DNA from: Caenorhabditis elegans | Lineage: Eukaryota > Nematoda > Chromadorea > Rhabditida > Rhabditidae | Assembly: GCF_000002985.6 (NCBI RefSeq) | Contig: NC_003283.11 | Coordinates: 5,766,001 to 5,830,000 of the forward strand | Length of the DNA: 64,000 nucleotides | Reading direction: 5' to 3' | In this document: positions 23,001 to 32,439 of the stretch, piece after piece | How positions within the stretch are numbered: the first letter of the stretch is position 1 | Layout of the letters: each line of letters begins with the position of its first letter | The notes under the pieces: generated by a model | The model's database searches: none | Seen by the model: only the letters and a program-made list of their open reading frames with translations | What the model was told of the DNA's origin: nothing | Position numbers and translations under genes: made by a program

Positions 23001-24066
23001 TAAAAATCTCCAATTTCAAATCTAAATGTGTTGTAGCGGCCATAGATTTTATAGAGTTTGTGACAGATCTAGATTTTTGATGTTTATCGGTAAATCACAA
23101 TTGTAAGATAAACTTGGATACGGTATTTTGATAATAGTGCTGCTTTTCGTAATGGAAACATAGTTTTTGTGACTCATAAGACGCTAGATCCTTATGGGAT
23201 TAATTCATTGATAAGAAATCACATAACCTATGACAACTAGAATGTGTTTAGTTCACGAAATCGAAAAAAAACTAGGTGATCCTAGATTTTATCAATTCCA
23301 ACCTATTGTCAACTTGATAAATAAAAGTGTATCGTCATAATGAAATATCAAATGATGAAACATTTTGTAACAATTCCTACCTGATCTACACTCATTCGGG
23401 ATTGCTCTATAAAAGCCGGTGGAGACATTCCGATTTCCATTGGTGATTGTGTTTCCTGAAAATTTGGAATTGACTAAAAGTAGAAAGTAGGTTGCAAGAA
23501 ACAAATATATTGAATTCAAATGTGGTAGAAACTGATCAATTCGCTGAAATTTTATAAAGTAAGCTACCCATCAGCGTGGTCTAAAAATTATCAAATTGGT
23601 AGAGAAATTTGCAAAGTTTGGGCAAGACTTTATTTGGATCAAGGCTACGTTTACGTTAAATGAGACTCTTGCCAAAATCTTACAAAAATTGAAAGCGGTA
23701 CAAGAGAAGTTTGGCAAGAATTGGGCAAAAATTGGGCTCAGACTTGCCCAAGTCTTGCCCAACGTTTGCCCGAGCTTTGCCATTATAAATTTTCAACCGA
23801 AACCTGAGCGAAAGCTCGCCGAGTTGGCCAGAAATCCCGAGCTTAATTTTATGTACAATTATATCAAGGGAATTTTCTGTATAAAAATACATGTATCCAA
23901 TTCAAAAGTCAGAAATTTTTTTGCAAATGTATGTAGTAAATTAAAAACAAACTACAATTTATCCGTACAATTTACAGACTACACAAAAGCCTTAAAAGCC
24001 TAAAAAGCCAAAAGAATTAACCTTTCTTTGAATTGACGAATCATCAATGAGCTCAGGAACTTCCAT
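20066..24066 (-). CDS. nhr-142: Nuclear hormone receptor, supplementary (HNF4-derived) type
   Basis: Ten exons, 24066-24022, 23455-23381, 22741-22638, 22592-22459, 22082-21898, 21848-21741, 21689-21477, 20626-20413, 20362-20211 and 20161-20066, close in frame to 441 aa. The C4/C4 zinc-finger DNA-binding domain starts at residue 50 (CRVCAHTAHGVHFGVLSC), has the P-box CRACAAFFRR and a second finger CRKASQGC...CRLCRYKKCLQLGM. An acidic hinge (RQSEEDDATDVDAYSD) precedes a ligand-binding domain that contains the usual nematode LDQLVDMWGMEMTK and LHQYYLKEY...AGRLIKLM segments. The start is the first in-frame ATG after a stop. A longer 5' exon cannot be excluded because the region upstream is open for some distance without an ATG. 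The gene symbol is from memory of F44E7.8 and should be checked. The first three introns and intron 7 are long (about 565, 640, 45 and 850 nt among them). Confidence 0.9.
23596..23790. repeat. TTGGGCAA / TTGCCCAA-rich repeat in the receptor's first intron
   Basis: The words ttgggcaa, ttgcccaa and ttggcaa are repeated irregularly across about 195 bp on both strands. The related words recur at 47879-48060. The region is open in several frames because it lacks A+T-rich stops, but the translated words (for example LAQVLPNVC) are repeats, not a protein domain. Confidence 0.6.
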
Positions 24067-24907
24067 GAGACTAGGCTTCTGACCTCTTGAAACCGAAACA
24101 ATCAACTGACTGCCTAGAGGGCATGAACCACCGATAAAATGTAGGAATGGGCGGGAATTTTGATTTTTTGCCAACCTTTCCGTATGGAATAATGAATAGA
24201 ATCTTATGAGGTCTTGAACGATTGAAATGATATATCAAATCACAGAATATGTCACGGTTTCTTTAAACACATTGGTTTTATTTTTGTTATCAGATTGTGT
24301 CTGTGCGAGTTGGAGTGAGAAAACGGTGAAAGCAAAATTGAGAACAAATATTGACAGGGCTTGGGTACCTATCGAGACACTATGGAGAAATTCATAACGA
24401 ATTCGTTTAGGAAGTGGATATGTGTGCCTTCTATGCGGATACAAAACCACACCTTATTTTCTATGCGAATACTTGGACTTTCAAATGGGAAACGACAAGA
24501 GGTGTTAGAAGGCAGAAAATATTGGAATATCATATACAACGGTTTTAGACTATTCATGTGTCGTTCTGACTGATTTCATCTTTTCTGTTTTATTCCTATA
24601 GTGTCTCTCTCTCTCTCTCTCTTATTGAAAACTTCCGTAGAATTGATTTTTGTACTTCTGACTACAAACCACGAACATAGCAGTTTTGACACATTGCCTA
24701 CAAGCCACACGTAGTGAGGCACCACTGAATGAGGAAACGCGATATGGGGGAACAAGCAACGTTGGGAAAATTTTAGCTGGAATTTTTTTCCGTCCCTTTA
24801 GCTGAAGCTTTAGTGTGATTTGGTAAGAAAAACTCTATTTTAATCTGGAACATAAAAAATTAATTTCAATTTAATTACATTACTAACCGTTATTTCCAAT
24901 TTTTCAG
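24067..24907. other. Intergenic between the receptor and RAB5IF-like gene
   Basis: This is the shared upstream region of two divergently transcribed genes. It contains a (TC)10 run at about 24604-24623. No gene is visible. Regulatory sites for the nuclear receptor probably lie in the left part. Confidence 0.55.
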
Positions 24908-25044
24908 ATTAGAATAGAGATTTTCTCACCTAACTATACTAATTATTATTACACTCATAGGGAAAAAAAATGCTCGGAAACCTGTTTCCACAGTTCATGT
25001 GTCTCCAAGTTGCGTCTCCTCGATTCGTATCTCGTAAATCAGTG
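24908..25044 (+). other. Candidate 5' UTR exon with a short upstream ORF
   Basis: A strong acceptor (ccaatttttcag) precedes 24908 and a consensus donor (GTGAGT) begins at 25045. An ATG at 24970 opens 25 codons (MLGNLFPQFMCLQV...) up to the donor. If joined to the acceptor at 25229, this frame reads GTA TAA and stops on TAATG, overlapping the start codon of the RAB5IF-like protein by one base. It is therefore either an untranslated exon with an upstream ORF or part of an unspliced outron. Confidence 0.35.
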
Positions 25045-25234
25045 GTGAGTCCATGACGCGTTTTGCGTCAAGGCGGTTTCTGGCGTGTTTTGCGGGAGCT
25101 GGCGCATTTCTCGTCTTTTTTGTGAACACTTTTTGGAACGCAGCTTCTTATTTCTTATTGGAATTGCTTTATTTTCTTTTAATTTTTCTCAATTATTGTT
25201 TCAAAAATTACTTTATTTTTTATTTTCAGGTATA

Positions 25235-25976
25235 ATGTCGTCCAAATCGTCTGCACCACTGGAACCCACGTGGACCGAGACGGTAAATTAAATTAAAACT
25301 AATATGTTTCAAATATCGATAATGTTTAGCTTGCCAAAGGACTCACACCTCGCTCTGAATGGCCAGACAAAGACGAATTATTGGATGTTGTTTACTGGGG
25401 AAAACAGGTGAGATATTAAAAAATTTAAAACTGCAAAAGAAATAAAAAAAACTTCCAATAATTTATATAATTTCACTCAAAACACTTCAATTATGCGTTG
25501 AAGTGTTTACAAAATGGGTTGTTTCTTGGTTGAATATTTCAAAAACAAATTTTTCACATAAATTTCGGAAGTTTCTTCGAATAAGTTGGATTTCTTTTAA
25601 GAAAGGTGGAAATAGAGTAACCAATTTCAGAAATTGAGAATATCATTCAAAAAATCGATAATTCAAAAAGCTTTGATAAAATTATTCTTTTAAAAAATCT
25701 AACAATCAGTTAGCATTTTTCATTGTTTCTTTCCAGGTTATCTCCCTGCTGCTGGGCTTCATCTTCGGAATTACCTCACTAACCGGAGTCCTCGTTTTAG
25801 TCTGCTACGTTGGAACGTCTTCCGTCATTGCTCACCACTTTGTTACAAAATTCCAACGAGTGGACGAAGAAGAAGTCGGAGGATTCTGGGAATTGTCGAA
25901 AGAAGGATTCGGTGCTGCTTTCGCTACCTTCATGGTTACGTGGATCACAACCTACACGTACTCGACACAAGTGTAG
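25235..25976 (+). CDS. RAB5IF/OPTI-like (C20orf24) membrane protein
   Basis: Exons 25235-25282, 25330-25407 and 25737-25976 join to 121 aa. The sequence has the family core WPDKDELLDVVYW, two closely spaced hydrophobic segments (about residues 43-75), the acidic loop DEEEVGGFWEL and a last hydrophobic segment FATFMVTWI. Human RAB5IF (also RCAF1/OPTI) has the same order, including the 'DKDE...DV.YW' and 'DEEE.GG.WEL.KEGF' motifs. It acts with TMCO1 in the ER multipass translocon and has also been linked to respiratory complex assembly. The worm role is inferred. The start follows a ttttcag acceptor six bases upstream, consistent with trans-splicing. Length matches the family (about 130 aa). 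Confidence 0.9.
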
Positions 25977-26330
25977 AGACCTTGGAAATATATATTAGTA
26001 TTTATTGAATTTTGTTTAGTTTACCTCGACAGTTTTGAGCCAAAAGCAATCAAAGTTACAACTTAAACATGTTCGTGTGCCGTTCTTCCCTTGTTATTCC
26101 AAATATTTAATTTTAAAATTATTTTATTTTTGTTCTGTGATGTTTTTTTGCGAATTGTTTATCTTTAAATAGTTAAATATCAAACCCCAATTGCCTTCCG
26201 TTCAAATATATGAATCACTTTGAATTGAATCTCTAGAATTAATTGTTGTACTGACTGAAATGGACGCTACCAAATTATGAACTTATCTCGAGTTGATTTA
26301 TAGTAAAACTATGAAACAAGTAATTTTTAG
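25977..26330. other. Intergenic between RAB5IF-like and B3GLCT-like genes
   Basis: This 354-bp A+T-rich spacer contains the 3' UTR of the upstream gene and a trans-splice acceptor (aatttttag) immediately before the next start codon. Same orientation and this spacing could suit a hybrid operon, but I see no clear evidence for one. Confidence 0.5.
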
Positions 26331-28781
26331 ATGCAACTATTAATCATCTTATCTATATTGTTGTCACTATGTGATACGGAGAATTTGACGGTTTTATTAG
26401 TTGGATCTAGATACAAACTTACTGAACAAAGAGTAATGGAAAGGAGGAAGCAAATTTTAGCAGATTGTGAAATATTAAAGGTTTGAATTCTTAGAAAAAT
26501 CTGTCTTTTAACAAAGAGGCTTATCAAACTAAATAGCGCCCGTTCAGCGAATTTCAATCGGAAAACAGTTTACTGAACAGAAGATTTATATTACGGGAAC
26601 ACAAAATTCCGAGAATGCGTACTGCTCATCATATTTGACGCGAAAAATATCTCGTAACGACAACTACAGTAATTCTTGAAATTACTACTGTAGCTTCCAT
26701 TTTCCCTCGTTTCGCCGTGTACTTTTCTCATTTTTTGCAGAATTTTAATATTCTATCGATAAAGCAATGATTAATTCATTTCAAAAAGCGAGCACGTAAA
26801 TCGACACAAACGCTACAGTAGTCATTTCAAAAATTACTGTAGTTTTCGCGACGAGATATTTTGCGCAATACATTCTCAGAATTTTGTGTTCCAGTAATAT
26901 GTCCACTTTCTAAAATAAATTTTGGACGAAAAAAACTAAACTCTCATAAAATAATCCTAAATAGTTACTGAGAATCACTAAATTTCAGCTCTCTTGTTCC
27001 GTTTTCGACGCTCTAAATGATTTTTCCACGGAATCTTATCCTCAAGGGATGTGGACTATAGTTCCCGCAATTATGAAATTGCCGTTTATTTCTGATTGGA
27101 TAATCATCGCAGAAGATACTTCTGAAATTAATATTTCAAACTTACCGAAGTTCTTCGAATCTGAACCATCTTCTGATATGGTATTTTCCGGGTTTGCACT
27201 TCAGGATCGAGAGTAAGTTTGAGATTTTTTAGGGAATTTTAGCTTCGACGAAAAACTACGGAACCTGGTCTCGACACGACCGATGATGTAAAAAAAGAGA
27301 GATGTGTGTCTTTAAAATGTACAGTAGTCTCCATGCCTCACTGGTTTTCTTTCGTTTTCCAGTTGCTCTACTTTTTCATTTTTAAAAACCGAGTATACGA
27401 AAAAGCTGCAAAAAACAGAAAAGTTGGAATTGAAAAAAAAACAAACCGAGAGACTACTGTACTTCTTAAAGGCGCACACTCGTTTTAATTTGAACAGATT
27501 CGGTCGTATCGAGACCTGTTACTGTATTTTTGCATTACAAATTGTAAAATTTCGCATCTGCCTAATAGAGAAATGATAGATTTCAAAATTTCAAAATTTC
27601 AAAGTTTCTACAAAACAAAAGTCCAAAATATAAAAAAAAAACTGTTAAGCCCGACAATTATCCATCACTTTGGAATGAATGCTCCTGAAAATTTCCAATA
27701 TCCCTTATTTTCTGCTGGTTTTATCTTGTCAAAAAGTGTAGTTGAAATTATTCGAAAAGTCGATATAAACGATCGATGGTCCGGATTTGCAATTGATGCA
27801 AAATATGAGGTATTACCATTTCCAGATAATATTATTTCTCAAACGATTTCACATTTTAGTTTGCTCAGTTTTTACACAAATGGGAAAATTTGAGGCTTCA
27901 CCATCATCCTGATTATTTTTGTTGTGGAGATACCATTGATAGTTGCATTGTAAAATGTTCAATTCCCTTTCCAAAAACGTCAAATTCAATTTCTGATTCT
28001 GAAGTTCATGTCATGGTCAAAACGTTCGAAGGACATCATGTGAACCGACTTGAAGTTCTCAAAAACACTTGGGCATCCGACGTGTCACGCATAGAGTACT
28101 GTAGCGACAAAGAGGATCCGGCAATTCCAACAATCAATCTAGGAGTCGACAATACGGACAGAGGACATTGTGCAAAGACATGGGAAATATTCAGAAGATT
28201 TTTGGGAAGTTCTGGAAATGGAGCGAAATGGCTTGTAGTAGCCGATGATGATACATTGATGAATTTCAAACGGTTGAAGCAAATGTTAGAGTTATATGAT
28301 TCTGGAGATAAGGTAGGTATTTCTAATTTCATAGATCTTACTATTAATGAGTATCTTTAAAACATTTCAGATAATTATTGGCGAGCGCTATGGATATGGA
28401 TTTAGTTTGAATGGTGACAGTGGATATGACTATCCCACTGGCGGATCTGGGTTTGTTCAAATAGTTTTTCTAGATTTCTCAATTTGTTTGACTTTCAGAA
28501 TGATATTCACGCGCTCCGCAGTTGAATCTTTACTTGCACAATGCCCATCGTGTATTGCAAATACTGATCCGGATGATATGACGATCGGAATTTGTGCACT
28601 AACAGCTGGAATTCCAATTGTTCACGAATCTAGATTACATCAAGCGAGACCTCTAGATTATGCTCCGGAGTACATAAAATATCCAATATCATTTCATAAA
28701 TTTACTGATATAGATCCAATTTCAGTATATTACGAGTACCTAGTAGAATTAGAAGAATATAATCACAAATCTGAGCTTTAG
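26331..28781 (+). CDS. Beta-1,3-glucosyltransferase, B3GLCT type (GT31), ER lumen
   Basis: Exons 26331-26480, 26989-27212, 27650-27809, 27860-28312, 28371-28450 and 28499-28781 join to 449 aa. A signal peptide occupies about residues 1-15. The N-terminal half carries a B3GLCT-like glycosyltransferase fold with the family segment TIIHHFGM...YPLFSAGFILS. The C-terminal half is the catalytic GT31 domain with the metal-binding DDD at residues 307-309 (LVVADDDTLMNF) and PDDMTIGICA. Human B3GLCT adds glucose to O-fucose on thrombospondin type 1 repeats and ends in an ER retention signal. This protein ends KSEL, a plausible KDEL-type signal. The acceptor of exon 3 (gttaag) is weak. Introns 1 and 2 each contain a large foldback repeat. 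A poly(A) signal at 28840-28845 faces the transporter gene, whose stop is 82 bp away. Confidence 0.88.
26588..26900. repeat. Palindromic foldback repeat in B3GLCT intron 1
   Basis: The left end (tattacgggaacacaaaatt, then gagaatgcgta) is inverted at the right end (attctcagaattttgtgttc, then cagtaatat). Inside, two copies of an 'actacagtaat' / 'attactgtag' type inverted block flank a short centre. A related, shorter copy lies at 59129-59305. The pattern is that of common Caenorhabditis palindromic MITEs. Confidence 0.8.
27251..27530. repeat. Palindromic foldback repeat in B3GLCT intron 2
   Basis: GGTCTCGACACGACC at 27267-27281 pairs with GGTCGTATCGAGACC at 27502-27516, and TACAGTAGTCTC at 27320-27331 pairs exactly with GAGACTACTGTA at 27450-27461. 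Between these blocks the arms match loosely (gtgtgtctttaaaa against cttaaaggcgcacac). It is a different family from the intron 1 repeat and shares the GGTCTCG core with the dispersed motif found at 5875 and elsewhere. Confidence 0.8.
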
Positions 28782-28862
28782 GAAAACGACATGTATAACA
28801 GGAATGTGTTATTGTTATTACGAGTATCATTCATTGAATAATAAATTCTTCATCTTGAACTT

Positions 28863-31800
28863 CTACTTTTCCGGTTTAATCATCAAAAGTGACGAGTTTT
28901 GTTGCGATTTCAGATATGCACTAAGCTTCGATTCCGGCTCTTGATACGGGAATGCGGTATAAATAATTATTGAAACAATGACCATAAATGTGCCAAGAAG
29001 GAACATAAAACCAGGAGCAAAATCAAAAAGAATCCACGATCCAACCGCAGCTCCGATGATTGCCATACTCTGTAATATATTATTTTTGTATTGGACATCA
29101 GATGAATTTCTTGCCTGAGCATATGCTTTTAGAATGTTGTCGGCGTACTTTATTACCACAGATATCAATATTCCACCAACTGAATTGGTGACTGTCAAGC
29201 AAACGACCACGAAGTCCCAACCACGGAATGCGCCTTCTGAAAAATTAGAATTTTTTAGAAATAAAAGTGAATTTAAGTTTTTTATCATTCTCCTGTTTAA
29301 ATGATAATTTGTAAATTATTGATTTTAGAAATCTACAGTATTTTCTCTATGCACCCAAAATTTTGACGGCGTATATATACGCCGTCAAAATTTACGCGTA
29401 TATCTTAGTTGTCATTTGTCCTATAAAAAAGTTATCAATTGATAAAATGTTTATCATTTCTTTTTCTATCGTTTTGCAACTGATTATTTTTTGATATTGT
29501 CAAGCTGAGTCAAGATATACCTACTTAAAGTAAAGTAGTGGGGTGAAATACTTTTAGAGGAGATACGGTCTTTTTACAGATGAATTAAGCAAACGCGAAA
29601 TATGAGAAAAACGAGCGTTTTTACAATATTTGTAACCTAAAAACTAGAGTTTTCTGCAAGTAAAATACTCATGGTTCAATTCAAAAATCGACTCGCAAGA
29701 TGTAAGCTGCTTCAACTTTATCCAGGGCCGCCTTGATAAAAAACATTCATCAGCAAAAATGGAGACAAATATGTGCACAACATTTTCTCACTAGAACTTT
29801 TTTTTTGAAAAATAAACTTTTATTGCCATTTTCTAAAAGATTCCCTGATTTTCTTACCAGCGAATGTTCATTCTTTGGCAACAATTTTGTTTTCGCCGTT
29901 CTCGACCTATCGCTCGCGCCACACTCCCCCCACAAAACCATTGTTATTCATCCGCGACCGTTTTGAAACACTTGATGCAACGAATGCAGAAGCTCTCTTT
30001 TCTTCATGCTCACATACAGAGCAACAGGCAATGGTCAGTGTGCAAACAGAATGCGGGTGGGGCAAGCATGTGCTCTGGCTCTGTTCCTTCCATCGGATTG
30101 TCTGCTTTTTCAAGAGGTGTGAAAAGAAAAGAAAATTGACAATGGGCACGGAAGGGGTGAAGCGGATCCATCTCTTTTCTTTTCTTTATCGAAGACACAC
30201 TCAACACACAACTGTATACCTCTCAGGCTACGACCGATGATCTTTCCGGTTTCATTGACACCTCCTTACAACCCACTTTTTTCAATTTAAAAGTTTTCTT
30301 TCGAAATTCGAAACCCGGTTTACTTAAAACTATTAGCAACTCACGTTCATTTATTTTTTCCCAGTCATAGTACCACATTGAAAGAAATGAAATTGGAAGT
30401 CCGATGAGTGCAAGACGAATGTTTTGAACCCAAATTGATGCATTGCTAGATTTCAAAACTTTTTCCAAGTAGACACCTGAAAAAATAAAATCAGTTCTAT
30501 TTTGGGATAAGAGAGGGATAACCTGGACAAACAAATCACTTGATTTCAAAAAAAAGTTGAACATCAAATGGAAATGGTCATTCAAAACACAGAGGATGTG
30601 TTATCTACCAAAGCTATTATATAAATAATGGTACACAATAGGCACTACTGTATTTTTAAGATAAGTAACTTTTTAGTATAATTCTTTTTTGTTGCAAATT
30701 TCCATGGGAATGAACATTTGAAAATTTAGATTGTATTAAAATTTCTCACAACAGCAACTTCGCCGCAGTAAAAGCAACTTCTGCCTCCCACAACTTTACT
30801 ACCAATTTTAACAACTTTCCAGTTTGGCATGTATACAGTTGCTAGAGTTGGACTGTTGTTGAAAGCCCATTTATTGCAATAAAAATTTCCAATTGTTATT
30901 CTACGACTACAAAAGCTCAACAATCAACTCAATCAAGGTGAATGGTCCATTGGAATATTTGGAGATGCTCTTCCATATTTTCAGCAGATTTTTGCTATTA
31001 CTGGCATAAAAAGTTGTGAGTTAAATGCTGCAAAAAACTTGTAATTTAACCGTATTTTTAGGTGTACAAAATATTATTGTACAAAATAATGTCGTAGTAT
31101 TGAAAAATATACAAATGAAATAGCCTTATCCCAAATTCCCTTTTTTTTGCAAATTTCCATCCGGTCCTTCCAAATCATTTTAAACTTGTACCTGCAAATG
31201 CTGAAGTGAAACACATTGTGAGCACTGCCATGAATCCATACATTGGGTTCTGCTCAACATCTTCACTTGCTGGAGGCGGTGAGTATACGTACTGAATGTC
31301 AGCAACTCCCAACACCAAGAGAACAAGTGCCCACCACTGTTTCGTTGACAATTTCTTTCCCAGGAAAAAGTACATGAAGATTGCAGTTGTAAAAATTTTC
31401 ATTTGATATGATATCTGAAAAAATGAACCATATACTGAATTTTGAACATATTTGCGCATTGTTCCTATGATCCCCTATTTGTTTTTCATGTCGCCGAAAC
31501 ACTTGACTTTTTTGTTTCTGTGTTCGCTTCCTCAAGCTCCTTACACAGAAAGTTGTCGCCTCCAAATGGGATAGAGCAATGTAGTACAGATTGTTTTGAA
31601 GAGTGTAGATAAGGGCTGGAATGCAGACTTTCAGAGTTTCAGAACGATGCTCAAATATTGCCAATTTCAGCTCGTTTATGTATCTGGAAATAACTTTAAT
31701 AGGAAGCTGAGAATGTCAATTTTTGTAGATTTTGAGATTTTTAAACAAACACGATGTTTACATATTCATAAAATTTTGTCAAATTTAGAGCAATTTTTAA

Positions 31801-32128
31801 TCGATGTTATAAAATTAAATCGACGATTTAAAGATAACAATTTTTAAATCAATGAAAAAAATTCACTCACTTCATAACGGATTTGGTTGTGTAAATCATA
31901 ATTGCTGAGCAGACCACTACTTTTATAATTTCCATCATGAATACATTTACAGTTGTAAAGAACACATTCGAATCTTCTCTGGCTCGAGAGTACCTAGCCA
32001 TTAATGGCATGCTGAAACTTCCCACATACAAACTCAAAAAATATTAACAATGCCCACCTTGCTTGTTGAATAGTGAGCAGGAGAATACCAAAGTATTTAA
32101 ACTTTGAGTCATTTTCACTTGAACTCAT
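28863..32128 (-). CDS. SLC35A-type nucleotide-sugar transporter
   Basis: Seven exons, 32128-32058, 32011-31871, 31683-31545, 31414-31192, 30476-30345, 29236-29115 and 29069-28863, join to 344 aa with about ten hydrophobic helices. Family motifs are ALIYTLQNNLYYIALSHLEA (in exon 3), ISYQMKIFTTAIFMYFFLGKKL and VVIKYADNILKAYAQ, as in SLC35A Golgi transporters for UDP-GlcNAc, UDP-Gal and CMP-sialic acid. The substrate cannot be assigned. The last intron (29114-29070) is 45 nt long with a GC donor (GCAAGA). It is a multiple of three and open, but removing it restores the conserved AYAQSMAI helix. Intron 5 (about 1.1 kb) holds a MITE with a 36-bp perfect palindrome and a G+C-rich island (29880-30230). 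C. elegans calls such genes nstp or srf-3. Confidence 0.93.
29335..29568. repeat. MITE-like dispersed repeat, copy c, with 36-bp perfect palindrome
   Basis: The termini are cagtattttctctatgcacc and tggggtgaaatacttttag...gagatacgg. The middle carries 'gttgtcatttgtcctat', 'attgataaaatgtttatcat' and 'aagctgagtcaagatata' blocks. Bases 29358-29393 form a perfect 36-bp palindrome centred on GTATATATAC with GACGGC/GCCGTC shoulders. It sits in intron 5 of the transporter gene. Confidence 0.75.
30750..31015. other. Coding-like island inside the transporter's fourth intron
   Basis: On the - strand, 30906-30750 is open between a ttttgtag acceptor and a GTGAGA donor and reads RRITIGNFYCNKWAF... with four Cys (GRSCFYCGEV). 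On the + strand, about 30945-31015 is open and reads GEWSIGIFGDALPYFQQIF up to a GTGAGT donor. Neither can be joined in frame to the transporter exons. It could be a remnant of a nested or decayed gene. I recognise no family. Confidence 0.25.
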
Positions 32129-32166
32129 TTTGATAGTTCAAGTGCAGAGTATAGAACTGATGAAAA

Positions 32167-32438
32167 ATGGAAGAATTTAGGAAAGAACACGAAGATGAAC
32201 TAGCTATTCGTCTGGGACGACACGATGACGATGAAGATTGCTATCGGTTGACGGTTAGAAGCCTCCTGAAAAGATCCGAAATTGTGATTTCAATTAGATA
32301 TATCCGTATGAGAGGAGACAGGGGAGAATAAGGTGGATAATAAGTTCAGTGAGGTGGATGCCAAGATTTGGACATTTTTCAGAATGGATACTTTATGTAC
32401 ATCAAAACTACACAGCTTATAACAATGTTATTGTATGA
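32167..32438 (+). CDS. Candidate small gene, 75 aa, divergent from the transporter
   Basis: The ATG at 32167 begins an acidic peptide (MEEFRKEHEDELAIRLGRHDDDED) of 29 codons ending at a GTTAGA donor (32254). A 44-nt intron with a tttcaattag acceptor leads to exon 2, 32298-32438, with 46 codons (IYPYERRQGRIRW...) and a TGA. Without splicing the frame stops after 54 aa. It starts 39 bp from the transporter start, in the opposite direction. No homology is recognised, and A+T-rich exon 2 may be chance. Confidence 0.3.
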
Positions 32439-32439
32439 A

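Noticed and set aside
23596-24003. 135-codon open frame on the + strand in the receptor's first intron
   Set aside because: It is formed by TTGGGCAA-type repeats. The translation is a repetitive Leu/Asn/Ala pattern, and the - strand is equally open.
24604-24623. (TC)10 microsatellite as a GAGA-type regulatory site
   Set aside because: Short simple repeats of this kind are common in worm intergenic DNA and there is no other evidence of function.
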